Source of the DNA: Oscillospiraceae bacterium
GTDB lineage: Bacteria; Bacillota_A; Clostridia; Oscillospirales; Oscillospiraceae
Reading direction: 5' to 3'
DNA: 64,000 nt
NCBI GenBank assembly: GCA_017459865.1
Contig: JAFUCD010000029.1
Span: 124,001 to 188,000 of the forward strand
Part shown: positions 26,214 through 34,119 of the stretch, piece by piece
Position numbering within the stretch: position 1 is the stretch's first letter
How the letters are laid out: every line of letters begins with the position of its first letter
The notes under the pieces: generated by a model
Database searches by the model: none
Seen by the model: the letters and a program-made list of their open reading frames with translations, nothing else
What the model was told of the DNA's origin: nothing
Translations under genes and position numbers: made by a program

Positions 26214-27410
26214 ATGAAATTTTCCAGCAAGATCGAGCGCTGCGGGCTGTCCCCGATGCGCAAGTTTGCCCCCTACGCCGTCGAGGCGGAGAAGGCCGGA
26301 AAGAAGATCTATCATCTGAACATCGGTCAGCCGGATATCGAGACGCCGCCTGTTTACTTTGAGACCGCGCGGGAGTTCAGCCAGAAGGTGCTGGCCTACG
26401 CGCCGAGCGCCGGTGTGCCAGAGCTGATCGACGCGATCTGCACCTACTACGGCAAGATCGGCGCGCCGCTGACCGACAAGAACGTCCTGATCGCCACCGG
26501 CGGCAGCGAGGCGCTGCAGATGGTGCTCAGCAGCATTCTCGACGACGGCGACGAGATCATCGTCCCCGAGCCGTTCTACCCCAACTACACCACGTTCGTG
26601 ACGCTCACGGGCGCGAAGATCCGTCCGCTCACGACGCGTCCCGAGGAGGGCTATTGCTTCGCGTTCCGCGACCGCATCGAGGCGCTGATCAACGAGCACA
26701 CCCGCGCGATCCTCTTCACGAATCCCGGAAACCCCACCGGCGCGATCCTGACGCGCGAGCAGATGCAGATGATCGCCGACGTTGCAAAGGAGCACGACCT
26801 GTTCGTGATCGGCGACGAGGTGTACCGCGAGTTCGTCTATGGCGGCGAACCGCTCATGAGTCTGCTGCAGCTCGAGGGCTATGACGAGAACGTGGTCGTC
26901 ATCGACTCCGTGTCCAAGCGCTTTTCCGCTTGCGGCGCGCGCATCGGCTGCATGATCACGCGCAACGCTGAGCTTTACAACCAGGCGATGAAATATTGCC
27001 AGGGACGTCTGTGCGCCTCCACGATCGATCAGGTCGCCGCAGCCGCGCTCTACACCGTCGGACCGGATTACTTCGCCGCCGTCCGCGAGGAGTACAAGGC
27101 ACGCCGTGACGCGCTGGTGGCAAAGCTCCGGGAGATCCCCGGCGTGGTCTATTCCGAGCCGAAGGGCGCGTTCTATGTCATGGCGGCGCTGCCGGTCGAC
27201 GACGCGGACAAGTTCCAGAAGTGGCTGCTGCAGCACTTTGAGGACAACGGCGAGACCGTGATGTTCGCGCCCGGCGAGCCCTTCTACGGCACGCCGAACA
27301 CCGGACGCAATGAGATCCGCATGGCTTATGTTCTGAAAAAGGAAGACCTTGAGCGCGCCATCGAGCTGCTCAAGCTCGGCATCGAGGCCTATAACAAGGA
27401 AAACGGATAA
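26214..27410 (+). CDS. PLP-dependent class I/II aminotransferase
   Basis: Fold-type I aminotransferase, 398 residues. The PLP lysine is near position 234 in DSVSKRFSACGARIG, with NPGNPTGAILT near 177 and IGDEVYREF. The C-terminal Arg region NEIRMAYV binds the substrate carboxylate. GGAGGG overlaps an in-frame ATG at 26199, so the ATG at 26214 is used. It resembles the aspartate/aromatic aminotransferase group, but substrate specificity cannot be assigned. It is monocistronic between its own promoter and a bidirectional terminator. Confidence 0.92.
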   Translation: MKFSSKIERCGLSPMRKFAPYAVEAEKAGKKIYHLNIGQPDIETPPVYFETAREFSQKVLAYAPSAGVPELIDAICTYYGKIGAPLTDKNVLIATGGSEALQMVLSSILDDGDEIIVPEPFYPNYTTFVTLTGAKIRPLTTRPEEGYCFAFRDRIEALINEHTRAILFTNPGNPTGAILTREQMQMIADVAKEHDLFVIGDEVYREFVYGGEPLMSLLQLEGYDENVVVIDSVSKRFSACGARIGCMITRNAELYNQAMKYCQGRLCASTIDQVAAAALYTVGPDYFAAVREEYKARRDALVAKLREIPGVVYSEPKGAFYVMAALPVDDADKFQKWLLQHFEDNGETVMFAPGEPFYGTPNTGRNEIRMAYVLKKEDLERAIELLKLGIEAYNKENG

Positions 27411-27419
27411 GACAGTCTG

Positions 27420-27456
27420 AAAAGGCGCTGTGCACGAGATTTGCACAGCGCCTTTT
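27420..27456. terminator. Bidirectional terminator between the aminotransferase and ribU
   Basis: Perfect 15-bp stem AAAAGGCGCTGTGCA / TGCACAGCGCCTTTT. The stem carries the A and T tracts for both directions. Confidence 0.93.
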
Positions 27457-27468
27457 CTTTGAGGCAGA

Positions 27469-28200
27469 TCAGCTTTTCGCCGCCTGCTTTTGTTGTTTCT
27501 TGCGCGAATCCGGGAACAGCACCGGCTCCAGCCGCTTATACAGCAGATACGTCAGCAGAGAGTCGACGACGCCCTTCAGGATGTTGAACGGAACGACCGC
27601 ATACAGCACCAGCGTGCCGAGGCTTGTGATCGCGCCATTGACCGCTGTGCCCATCCCAACGATGGCTTCCAGCGGCATGCCGAAGAGCTGGGAGAACTTC
27701 GGGATCAGATAGTAGGCGTTGAACGCGCTGCCGAACACGGTCATGCACAGCGTGCCGATGATCATGCCGATGATGGCGGTCTTGCGGGTCTTGTTTCTAT
27801 GATAGATCACCGACGCGGGGAGCACGAACGCGCAGCCCACCACAAAGTTTGCGAAATCGCCGACAAACGCCGTTGACGTTCCCTTCAACAGCAGCTTCAG
27901 CATGACCTTGAGAAATTCCGTCACGACGCCGGCGACCGGTCCGAGATAGAACGCGCTCATCAAAACCGGCAGCTCGCCAAGGTCCATCTTATAAAAGCCG
28001 GGCGCGAAGAACAGCGGGATCTCGAGCAGCATCAGAACGCCGCCGAGCGCGGAAAACATCGCGATATACGTGATGTAGCGCGCGCCGGTCACGCGGCGAA
28101 AGCTTTTGCAGACGAACTTCTCGCACACCTTTGCGGCGAGGAACAGCGCCGCCGCCACAAGCACGCACACAATGACAAAGGATAGGTTTTCTTTCAGCAT
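27469..28200 (-). CDS. ribU: RibU, riboflavin-binding S component of an ECF transporter
   Basis: Membrane substrate-binding subunit for riboflavin uptake, 243 residues with about six helices. It has the RibU-like FSALGGVLMLLEIPLFFAPG, KMDLGELPVLMSAFYLGP and FVGDFANFVVG segments. The ATG at 28200 has GGAGG 8 nt upstream; an earlier in-frame start lies inside the riboswitch terminator. An FMN riboswitch precedes it. The shared energising module (EcfA, EcfA', EcfT) is not in the window. Confidence 0.94.
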   Translation of the reverse strand: MLKENLSFVIVCVLVAAALFLAAKVCEKFVCKSFRRVTGARYITYIAMFSALGGVLMLLEIPLFFAPGFYKMDLGELPVLMSAFYLGPVAGVVTEFLKVMLKLLLKGTSTAFVGDFANFVVGCAFVLPASVIYHRNKTRKTAIIGMIIGTLCMTVFGSAFNAYYLIPKFSQLFGMPLEAIVGMGTAVNGAITSLGTLVLYAVVPFNILKGVVDSLLTYLLYKRLEPVLFPDSRKKQQKQAAKS

Positions 28201-28214
28201 GGGTATGACCTCCA

Positions 28215-28253
28215 GTAAAAAAATATGCACCCAAAGGACGAACCTTCAGGCGC
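28215..28253 (-). terminator. Riboswitch-controlled terminator ahead of ribU
   Basis: Minus strand: GCGCCTGAAGG, loop TTCGT, CCTTTGGGTGC (11 bp including G-U pairs), then ATATTTTTTTAC. It ends just before the ribU ribosome site, so FMN probably acts by premature termination. Confidence 0.8.
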
Positions 28254-28280
28254 TCATACGGGAGAGACTCCCCTACGAAC

Positions 28281-28388
28281 ATCTTCTTCCATCCAGACTA
28301 TACTGTCGGTATCGGAATCACACCGATTCAACCCATACGGGCTCGCGGACTTTACCGCCGGTCGGGAATTTCACCCTGCCCCGAAGAT
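28281..28388 (-). ncRNA. FMN riboswitch (RFN element)
   Basis: On the minus strand the conserved blocks occur in order: CTTCGGGGCAGGGTGAAATT, CCCGACCGGCGGT, AAGTCCGCGAGCCC, a variable stem, then a 3' block with GACAGTATAGTCTGGATGG and GAAGAAGAT closing P1. It senses FMN and controls ribU through the downstream terminator. Confidence 0.97.
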
Positions 28389-28412
28389 CGTTCATTTGGT
28401 TTTCTGCAATTT

Positions 28413-28440
28413 ATTATAGCACGCTTTGTTGAAAATGCAA
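28413..28440 (-). promoter_or_regulatory. Promoter of the FMN riboswitch-ribU transcript
   Basis: Minus strand: -35 TTGCAT, 16-nt spacer, perfect -10 TATAAT, about 18 nt before the aptamer. Confidence 0.8.
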
Positions 28441-28476
28441 CCCCTTTTCTTCTGTTTTTTCCGACAGCATTCGCGT

Positions 28477-28505
28477 TTGACATTCCGGCATGGCTACGGT
28501 ACAAT
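28477..28505 (+). promoter_or_regulatory. Promoter of the SLOG-family gene
   Basis: -35 TTGACA, 17-nt spacer, -10 TACAAT. The -10 overlaps an in-frame ATG at 28504, which excludes that ATG as a start. Confidence 0.75.
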
Positions 28506-28539
28506 GAATCCACCCGATCACGCATCAGGAGGTGTGTCC

Positions 28540-29043
28540 GTGGAGAAGATCCTGAATACCTGCTGCTTCACCGGACACCGGGAGGCAAAGCTGCCATGGG
28601 GCGAAAACGAGCATGACGCGCGCTGTCTGGAGCTGAAGGCGAACATCGCCAAGGCGGTGTGCAGCGCCTATGACGAGGGGATCCGGCGTTTTATATGCGG
28701 CATGGCAAACGGGTGCGACCTGTATTTCGCCGAGGCGGTGATCCAGCTGCGTGCCCTGCACCCGGAGATCACGCTGGAGGCCGCCGTGCCCTGCCCCACG
28801 CAGGCGGACGGCTGGCGCAAGGACCTCCGGCAGCGGTATCGGGAGCTGCTTTTGCTTTGCGACACGCGCACGCTGATCTCGGAAACCTATGACCGCGGAT
28901 GTATGATGCGCCGCAACCGCTATATGGTCGACGCCTCACGTATGCTCATTGCCGCCTCCAACGGTCAGCCCGGCGGCGCGGAAAACACGATCCGGTACGC
29001 GAAAAGCAAGGGACTCGAGGTCGTCCGCATCCCGCTGTATTGA
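28540..29043 (+). CDS. SLOG (DUF1273-like) family protein
   Basis: A 167-residue Rossmann-like protein. The N-terminal CCFTGHREAKLPWG and the central RRFICGMANGCDLYFAEAVI match the SLOG/DUF1273 group (YpsA relatives), which bind nucleotides or nucleotide-derived ligands. The start is a GTG at 28540 with GGAGG 7 nt upstream. The upstream in-frame ATG lies in the -10 box. It is divergent from ribU and convergent with the glycosyltransferase gene. The cellular role is unknown. Confidence 0.82.
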   Translation: MEKILNTCCFTGHREAKLPWGENEHDARCLELKANIAKAVCSAYDEGIRRFICGMANGCDLYFAEAVIQLRALHPEITLEAAVPCPTQADGWRKDLRQRYRELLLLCDTRTLISETYDRGCMMRRNRYMVDASRMLIAASNGQPGGAENTIRYAKSKGLEVVRIPLY

Positions 29044-29055
29044 ACATTCAGCGCA

Positions 29056-29090
29056 AAAACGCCCTTCTCCGTTCAGGAGAAAGGCGTTTT
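29056..29090. terminator. Bidirectional terminator between SLOG gene and glycosyltransferase
   Basis: AAAACGCC-C-TTCTCC / GGAGAA-A-GGCGTTTT with one internal mismatch and a 5-nt loop. A and T tracts serve both strands. Confidence 0.85.
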
Positions 29091-29098
29091 GTGCTGTT

Positions 29099-30382
29099 TC
29101 ATTTTTCAGCCGTCTCAGCGGCGTCCTCGGGCTTGGTCTCCGGAGCGTCGGCAAACATGTCCGCCGCCGTATAGGTGTGCTCGATGGGCTTCCATGTCGG
29201 ACGCGCGAACATCGCGTGGAACGTGATCGGCAGATACGTGAACATGAACAGCGGGAATGTAAAGAGCGCGAGGATCTTTTTCGACGTGGTGGTATGGATG
29301 TTGTCCCACTCGGTGATCGTGGTGATCAGACCGATGATGAACAGCAGTCCGAATACGCCGATCAGGAGCTTTCCGACAGAGAGCCAGAACTCGCCCAAAC
29401 CGAGGCCTGCGATGACACAGACAAAGAACTTGACCAGCTCAAGGATGATCATCGCGGCGCTGAGAATAAAGGCCGGCATGATATTCAGGCTCATATCCAG
29501 CGCCGAGAAGCTGCCGTGCGCCGCCTTGCCGATCAGCTTTGCGCCATAATGGCGCATGACCTGAAAATACCCCTTCGCCCAGCGGGAGCGCTGCCGCCAC
29601 GACTGACGGAACGTGACCGGCTGCTCATCGAACAGCTCCGCCTTTTCGCAATAGCCGATCTTATAGCCGTGCAGGATCGAAGAGATGGAAAACTGGATGT
29701 CCTCCACCAGCAGAAAGAACGGCCAGCCGTCATTTTCCTCCATGACCTTGTTACTGAACAGAAAGCCCGTGCCGGAGACGGCGCAGCTTGTGCCCAGCTT
29801 CATGCGCGCGCCGTTGAGATACTGCGACTCGCGCAGGAACCAGAGCGCGTATCCGGCGGAGATCCAGTTTGCCCCGTAGTTTTTGGAGTTGCGGTAGCTG
29901 GTCGTGATCTCATAGCCGGAGGAGAACGTTTCGTTCATGCGCTCGATATAATCCGGGCGCAGGATGTTATCCGCGTCAAAGACGAAGTAGCCGTCAAATT
30001 CGCCGGGGTAGTCCCTGCGGAGGTGTCCCAACAGCTCGTTGAGCGCATAGCCCTTGCCGACCAACTGGTCATTGAAGCGGGTATAGACGGTCGCGCCATG
30101 CTCGCGCGCGATGTCGGCGGTATCGTCGGTGCAGTTGTCTGCGATGACGAAGGTGTGGATCAGCTCCTGCGGATAGGTCTGTCCACGGATGCTGTCGAGC
30201 AGGTCTCCGATGACGACAGACTCGTTGCGCGCGCTGATGAGCACCGCGAAGCGGTGCGGCGTCACGTTTTTGATGGGCTTGCTTTTTTTAAGAATCGAGA
30301 CCGGGATATAAATGATTTGATACGAATAGCAGAAAAAGAAGATCAGCGATATGATAACGGGAATCTTCAACAGAAGAGCCAT
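29099..30382 (-). CDS. Membrane-bound processive glycosyltransferase, family 2
   Basis: A 427-residue protein with an N-terminal helix (about residues 5-27), a cytosolic GT-A domain and several C-terminal helices. It keeps the processive GT2 motifs: ARNE, DADN near 137, a VEDIQ acidic motif and QRSRW near 264, as in cellulose, chitin and N-acetylglucosamine polymer synthases. The tail from about residue 400 is Pro/Glu/Ala-rich. It lies 39 nt after yugP on the same strand. The polymer it makes is unknown, and no deacetylase or export genes accompany it. Confidence 0.9.
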   Translation of the reverse strand: MALLLKIPVIISLIFFFCYSYQIIYIPVSILKKSKPIKNVTPHRFAVLISARNESVVIGDLLDSIRGQTYPQELIHTFVIADNCTDDTADIAREHGATVYTRFNDQLVGKGYALNELLGHLRRDYPGEFDGYFVFDADNILRPDYIERMNETFSSGYEITTSYRNSKNYGANWISAGYALWFLRESQYLNGARMKLGTSCAVSGTGFLFSNKVMEENDGWPFFLLVEDIQFSISSILHGYKIGYCEKAELFDEQPVTFRQSWRQRSRWAKGYFQVMRHYGAKLIGKAAHGSFSALDMSLNIMPAFILSAAMIILELVKFFVCVIAGLGLGEFWLSVGKLLIGVFGLLFIIGLITTITEWDNIHTTTSKKILALFTFPLFMFTYLPITFHAMFARPTWKPIEHTYTAADMFADAPETKPEDAAETAEK

Positions 30383-30421
30383 AGTCCTGAATCCTCCGAG
30401 TGTTGAAAATATGTGCGTGGA

Positions 30422-31117
30422 TCAGTTGCGCCGGTTCGAGAAGATCAACACGAGACGCAAAAGCTGCATCAGCGACGTGAGCAGCGCCGCTACATAGGTC
30501 AGCGCGGCAGCTGTGAGGACCTTCTTCGCGCCCTGATACTCCTCAGCAGAAAGGATGTTCCATTGATCGATCGCCTGCAGCGCGCGGGAGGAGGCGTTGA
30601 ACTCCACCGGCAGCGTGAGCAGCTGAAACAGCACCACAAGCGAAAACAGCGCAATGCCCGCCCAGATCAGCGACTGGCTGCTGAAGATCATACCGATGAG
30701 CAGCAGCGGCCATGACGCGTAGGAACCGATCCTCGTCGCGGGGATGATCGCCGCGCGCAGCTTGATCGGCGCATAGCCGAAGGCATACTGCAGCGCGTGA
30801 CCGGTCTCGTGCGCGGCAACGCCGACCGCAGCGACAGACGTCGCGTTGTAAACGCCGTCGGACAGGCGGATCACATTGTCCGTCGGGTCATAATGATCCG
30901 TCAGATTGCCGGCGATATGCTCGATGCGGACCCCGGTGACGCCGTAGGTGCGCAGAATATATTCCGACGCCTGCGCGCCCGTAAGACCGCGCGCGTTGAG
31001 GACCTTGGAGTATTTCGAATAGGCGCTGCTGACCTTGAACTGTGCCCAGATAGAGATCAGCATCGCAGGAATGATGAAAACGATATAAGTCCAATCGATC
31101 CCGTAGCCGTAATACAA
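30422..31117 (-). CDS. YugP-family membrane zinc metallopeptidase
   Basis: A 231-residue integral membrane protein. The zinc motif AHETGHA (HExxH) is near residue 102 and three to four hydrophobic segments follow. The pattern DPTDNVIRLS upstream of HExxH is typical of the YugP/DUF2268-like membrane peptidases. The start codon is a TTG at 31117, with GGAGGG 7 nt upstream. The promoter at 31150-31178 drives it and probably the glycosyltransferase behind it. Its substrate is unknown. Confidence 0.9.
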   Translation of the reverse strand: MYYGYGIDWTYIVFIIPAMLISIWAQFKVSSAYSKYSKVLNARGLTGAQASEYILRTYGVTGVRIEHIAGNLTDHYDPTDNVIRLSDGVYNATSVAAVGVAAHETGHALQYAFGYAPIKLRAAIIPATRIGSYASWPLLLIGMIFSSQSLIWAGIALFSLVVLFQLLTLPVEFNASSRALQAIDQWNILSAEEYQGAKKVLTAAALTYVAALLTSLMQLLRLVLIFSNRRN

Positions 31118-31149
31118 TCCGGGTCCCTCCTTTCCCCATGCAGAGAATC

Positions 31150-31178
31150 ATTTTACCTCTTTTTCGTCTGCGCGTCAA
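31150..31178 (-). promoter_or_regulatory. Promoter of yugP operon
   Basis: Minus strand: -35 TTGACG, 17-nt spacer, -10 TAAAAT. Confidence 0.7.
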
Positions 31179-31228
31179 CCGCCCGGATATGAAATCGGGC
31201 CATTGTTTCTAAAAATTTCAAAAAGGGA

Positions 31229-31257
31229 TTGACGCTTTTCGAAAAATCATCTATGAT
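31229..31257 (+). promoter_or_regulatory. Promoter of lysR
   Basis: -35 TTGACG, 17-nt spacer, -10 TATGAT. It is divergent from the yugP promoter, with about 50 nt between the two -35 boxes. Confidence 0.7.
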
Positions 31258-31312
31258 ATTTTTTAATACATCCCAGCGCGCTCACCGCGGATCCGAAAGC
31301 AAAGGAGACACT

Positions 31313-32221
31313 ATGGAACTCAGAATTCTCAACACTTTTCTCAAAGTCGCCCAATTGCAAAGCTTCTCCAAGGCGGCAGAATCGTTGGGTTACTCGCAAT
31401 CGGCGATCACCGTTCAGGTGCAGCAGCTGGAAAACGAGTTGGGCGTGCGCCTGTTTGACCGGATTGGCAAGAACGTGACCATTACCCATTATGGACAAAC
31501 CTTTATCCCCTATGCGCGGGACGTGATCTCGGCAGCCACACGCGCGGCGAACTTCGCCGTGGATGACCGCGATCTCACCGGCACGCTGCGCGTCGGCACG
31601 CTGGAATCGCTGATGATCTCGCGCTTCGGAGAGATCATTCCGAAGTTCCACGACCGGTGTCCGAATATCTGCACGCAGTTATACTCGGGCGGCACGGAGG
31701 AGCTGCAGCGCATGCTGATCCACAACGAGCTCGATCTGATCTACACGCTGGATGATCACGAATACGATCCCCAACTCATCAAGCTCTTTGAGCGGCCGGA
31801 AGAGGTCGTCGTCATGGCGGGCATGCAGCATCCGCTCGCACAGGCGGAGTCGCTGGAGCTGAAGGACATCGTCAGCGAGCCGTTCATTCTTATGCCGCGC
31901 ACCAGCAACTACCGTCACCTGTTCGACAAGGAACTCGCCCGGCTGCATCTGGAGGTCACGCCCTTCCTGGAGCTGGACGACACCGGGATGGCGATCCGCA
32001 TGATCGCGGAAAACAACTATCTGACCGTGCTGCCGCAGTTCGCCGCGCAGCGCAAGGCCGGCGAGCGCAAGATCGTCGCCCTGCCCCTCGCGGACTGCCG
32101 CATGGAGCAATGGAGTCAGCTGATCCATCATCGCGACAAGGTCCTCACACCGCAGATCCGCGCGATGGCACAGGTGATCGCGCAGGCCGTCGGCGCAGAG
32201 CTGCGTCTTGAAAATGTATGA
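31313..32221 (+). CDS. LysR-family transcriptional regulator
   Basis: A 302-residue regulator. The N-terminal helix-turn-helix is FSKAAESLGYSQSAITVQVQ, then LENELGVRLFDRIGKNVTIT. The C-terminal effector-binding domain starts near residue 90 (LRVGTLESLM). The ATG at 31313 has AAAGGAG upstream; an upstream in-frame start overlaps the promoter. The divergent yugP gene is the only obvious candidate target. No metabolic gene nearby suggests a ligand. Confidence 0.93.
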   Translation: MELRILNTFLKVAQLQSFSKAAESLGYSQSAITVQVQQLENELGVRLFDRIGKNVTITHYGQTFIPYARDVISAATRAANFAVDDRDLTGTLRVGTLESLMISRFGEIIPKFHDRCPNICTQLYSGGTEELQRMLIHNELDLIYTLDDHEYDPQLIKLFERPEEVVVMAGMQHPLAQAESLELKDIVSEPFILMPRTSNYRHLFDKELARLHLEVTPFLELDDTGMAIRMIAENNYLTVLPQFAAQRKAGERKIVALPLADCRMEQWSQLIHHRDKVLTPQIRAMAQVIAQAVGAELRLENV

Positions 32222-32236
32222 TCGAAATGCATATAC

Positions 32237-32276
32237 CTTTGCCCCTCGATTCCCTAGACGGAATTGAGGGGCAAAG
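32237..32276 (+). terminator. Terminator-like hairpin after lysR (first of a duplicated pair)
   Basis: A 17-bp stem CTTTGCCCCTCGATTCC / GGAATTGAGGGGCAAAG (one G-U) with a 6-nt loop, 15 nt after the lysR stop. A near-identical hairpin occurs at 32484-32513, on the other side of the repeat element. Confidence 0.75.
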
Positions 32277-32482
32277 CTTGTCAAAAAAGTCCTTGACGGA
32301 CATTTTTGACAAGCTGCGCAGTCACCGATATGTTTGCTGCGCAAACAGCAAATCGCTTGAAAACCCCTTGGTTTTCAAGCGATTTGCGGCGACGATGGAT
32401 CTAACTCGAGGCGGGCCTTGCCCCCTCGAGCTCCCCCGCTGCTCTGTTTCATAAGTCAGAAGCATAGCTTTTTGACAGTCTC
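32277..32482 (-). repeat. Structured intergenic repeat element, short inverted copy (non-coding)
   Basis: About 206 bp, nearly identical on the minus strand to both ends of the element at 22348-22780 but lacking its 235-bp middle. It contains the same 18-bp hairpin (32348-32387), the TGTTTGC/GCAAACA hairpin (32331-32347) and the terminal GTCAAAAAA / TTTTTTGAC hairpin. It also has the GAAACAGAGCAGCGGGGGAG block (32433-32452 reversed) and the terminal GACTGTCAAAAA. In place of the middle module it has a CTCGAG...CTCGAG stem. It is bracketed by two copies of a 12-bp-stem hairpin. No ORF. Together with its flanks it accounts for the whole 32222-32521 gap. Confidence 0.85.
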
Positions 32483-32483
32483 A

Positions 32484-32513
32484 CCCCTCAATTCCTTTGA
32501 CGGAATTGAGGGG
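32484..32513. terminator. Second copy of the duplicated hairpin, between repeat element and VTT gene
   Basis: Perfect 12-bp stem CCCCTCAATTCC / GGAATTGAGGGG with a 6-nt loop, 8 nt from the stop codon of the minus-strand VTT gene. It differs from the first copy at four positions over about 30 nt. Confidence 0.7.
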
Positions 32514-32521
32514 CATTCGTT

Positions 32522-33196
32522 TCATTTTTCGCTTGTTTCATCCCGCTGTCTGATTCCGTGAAAAACCAGGATCGCGCCGACCGCGATCGTGATCTGCACG
32601 CCAAGGGCGATCCAGAACGACGGATCCGAGTGATCCGCAGCGCCGACGCCCATCACCATGAAACACACCATCGTCGGAAGGAAACCCAGCATAGAGCCGA
32701 ACGTGTATTTCCGGTGGTCATAATCCGCCGCGCCCATGTAGACGCCGAGCACGTTCAGCGGTACGCCCAGCATCCGTGTCAGCATGGAGAAGATCACGAC
32801 ATGGTCCTTCAGATATCGTTCCGCCTCCAACAGGCGCGGAAAGCGATCCCAGATACGCATCGCCCGTGACCGTCCAACCAGCCGTCCGGCGGCGTAGGGC
32901 AACTCGATCATGATCACGGTACCGATCAGGTTCATCAGCACCGCTCCCCACTTCGGCAAAATCAGCGTCACCGAAGCATATATTAGCCCCACATGGACGA
33001 CGAAATCGATGCATTTGAAAATATAAAGCCCCACCGCGATCAGGCAAGACAACCACACGCTTTTCGTTTTCAGCTCCGTAAGAAGCTCGACGGGGGCATG
33101 CTGCGCTGCAAAGACGATCAGCCAGACCGTAAACGCAAACGCGCAGACGCCGACGACGATGCTCCGGATCTGCCGCAGACGCCCCGTCTGTTTCAT
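32522..33196 (-). CDS. VTT/SNARE-associated (TVP38-like) membrane protein
   Basis: A 224-residue protein with about five hydrophobic segments. It has the VTT-domain pattern: LPKWGAVLMNLIGTVIMIELPYAAGRLVG, then RYLKDHVVIFSMLTRMLGVPLNVLGVYMGAADYDHRKYTFGS in the family positions. Its ATG overlaps the dagK stop (ATGA), so the much longer open frame is rejected. Third gene of cdsA-dagK-VTT. Some DedA/VTT proteins flip lipids, and the lipid-gene context is consistent with that, but this is inference. Confidence 0.8.
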   Translation of the reverse strand: MKQTGRLRQIRSIVVGVCAFAFTVWLIVFAAQHAPVELLTELKTKSVWLSCLIAVGLYIFKCIDFVVHVGLIYASVTLILPKWGAVLMNLIGTVIMIELPYAAGRLVGRSRAMRIWDRFPRLLEAERYLKDHVVIFSMLTRMLGVPLNVLGVYMGAADYDHRKYTFGSMLGFLPTMVCFMVMGVGAADHSDPSFWIALGVQITIAVGAILVFHGIRQRDETSEK

Positions 33197-34113
33197 AGCT
33201 GCATCTGCAGAAACCCCGGCACAGCGGAGATCTCCGCCTCCGTGATCGCGCCGGAGGACTCCCCGTCCAGGGACCAGACGGCCGGCTCCGGAGTGGACGC
33301 ACGGATCTGCCGCCCCTGGGTTAGCGTGATGAGCGGAGAATCGAACGAGCCTGTGACCAAGCTGCGCACGATGCTCTCCAGCTCCGGGAGGCTGCGCGGG
33401 AAGCGGACCAGAAAAACCTCCAGTCGTCCGTCGCATGTGTCCACGAAGCCTTCCGGCAGCTCCACGATGCCGAGCACCGACGTGCAGTTGCACACGGCGC
33501 CGACGAGATAATCGTCCTCATACACGACGCCGTCGACCTCGAGGTGCATAAAGCGCGGCTTGAGCCGCGGCAGTTCCTTTGCCGCGTCGAGCACATAGGC
33601 TGTGAGCCCCAGCAGATTTTTTCGCGTTTGATCCGTCGTGTACGCCATCCACGAGAAGGCGCCGAACGCCGCGGTATTGAGAAAATGCGTATCACCGAAG
33701 CGCCCCACGTCATAGCTGCGCGCGCTGCCGATAACGGCGCGCTCGATCGCCTCCGGGATCAGGACCGGCAGACCGTGCGTCACCGCAAAGTCATTCGTGC
33801 TGCCGCACGGGATGTAGCCGACCGGTGTGCTGCGTCCCGCTGCGAGCAGGCCGCCCACCGTCTCATGCAACGTGCCGTCTCCACCGGCGCAGACGATCAG
33901 ATCAAAGGGACCGAGGTCACGGGCAAACGCAGAGGCATCTCCGCGCGCGCCCGTGACCGTCGTCGTTACCAGATAGCCCTCGTCCATGAGACGGCGCACG
34001 ATCTTTGCGACAAAGCGCAGCACGAGCCGCCTGCCGGACACGGGATTGATGATCAACAGCGCACGTCTGGGCAGCATACCGCATACATCGCGCTGCAAGA
34101 TCGAATTGTTCAT
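33193..34113 (-). CDS. Diacylglycerol kinase-family lipid kinase
   Basis: A 306-residue protein of the DagK/YegS group. It has LLIINPVSG near the start, the catalytic GGDGTLHE at 77-84, and PCGSTNDFAVTHGLP. A late CDGRLEVFLV and WSLDGE(S) segment is typical of the C-terminal beta domain. It starts 6 nt after cdsA and overlaps the VTT gene. Phosphorylation of diacylglycerol to phosphatidate would feed directly into CdsA next door. Confidence 0.9.
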   Translation of the reverse strand: MNNSILQRDVCGMLPRRALLIINPVSGRRLVLRFVAKIVRRLMDEGYLVTTTVTGARGDASAFARDLGPFDLIVCAGGDGTLHETVGGLLAAGRSTPVGYIPCGSTNDFAVTHGLPVLIPEAIERAVIGSARSYDVGRFGDTHFLNTAAFGAFSWMAYTTDQTRKNLLGLTAYVLDAAKELPRLKPRFMHLEVDGVVYEDDYLVGAVCNCTSVLGIVELPEGFVDTCDGRLEVFLVRFPRSLPELESIVRSLVTGSFDSPLITLTQGRQIRASTPEPAVWSLDGESSGAITEAEISAVPGFLQMQL

Positions 34114-34119
34114 GAAGGA

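Noticed and set aside
32218..32454. 78-codon plus-strand frame across the short repeat copy
   Set aside because: It overlaps the lysR stop and terminator and crosses perfect hairpins; no ribosome site, no resemblance to a protein.
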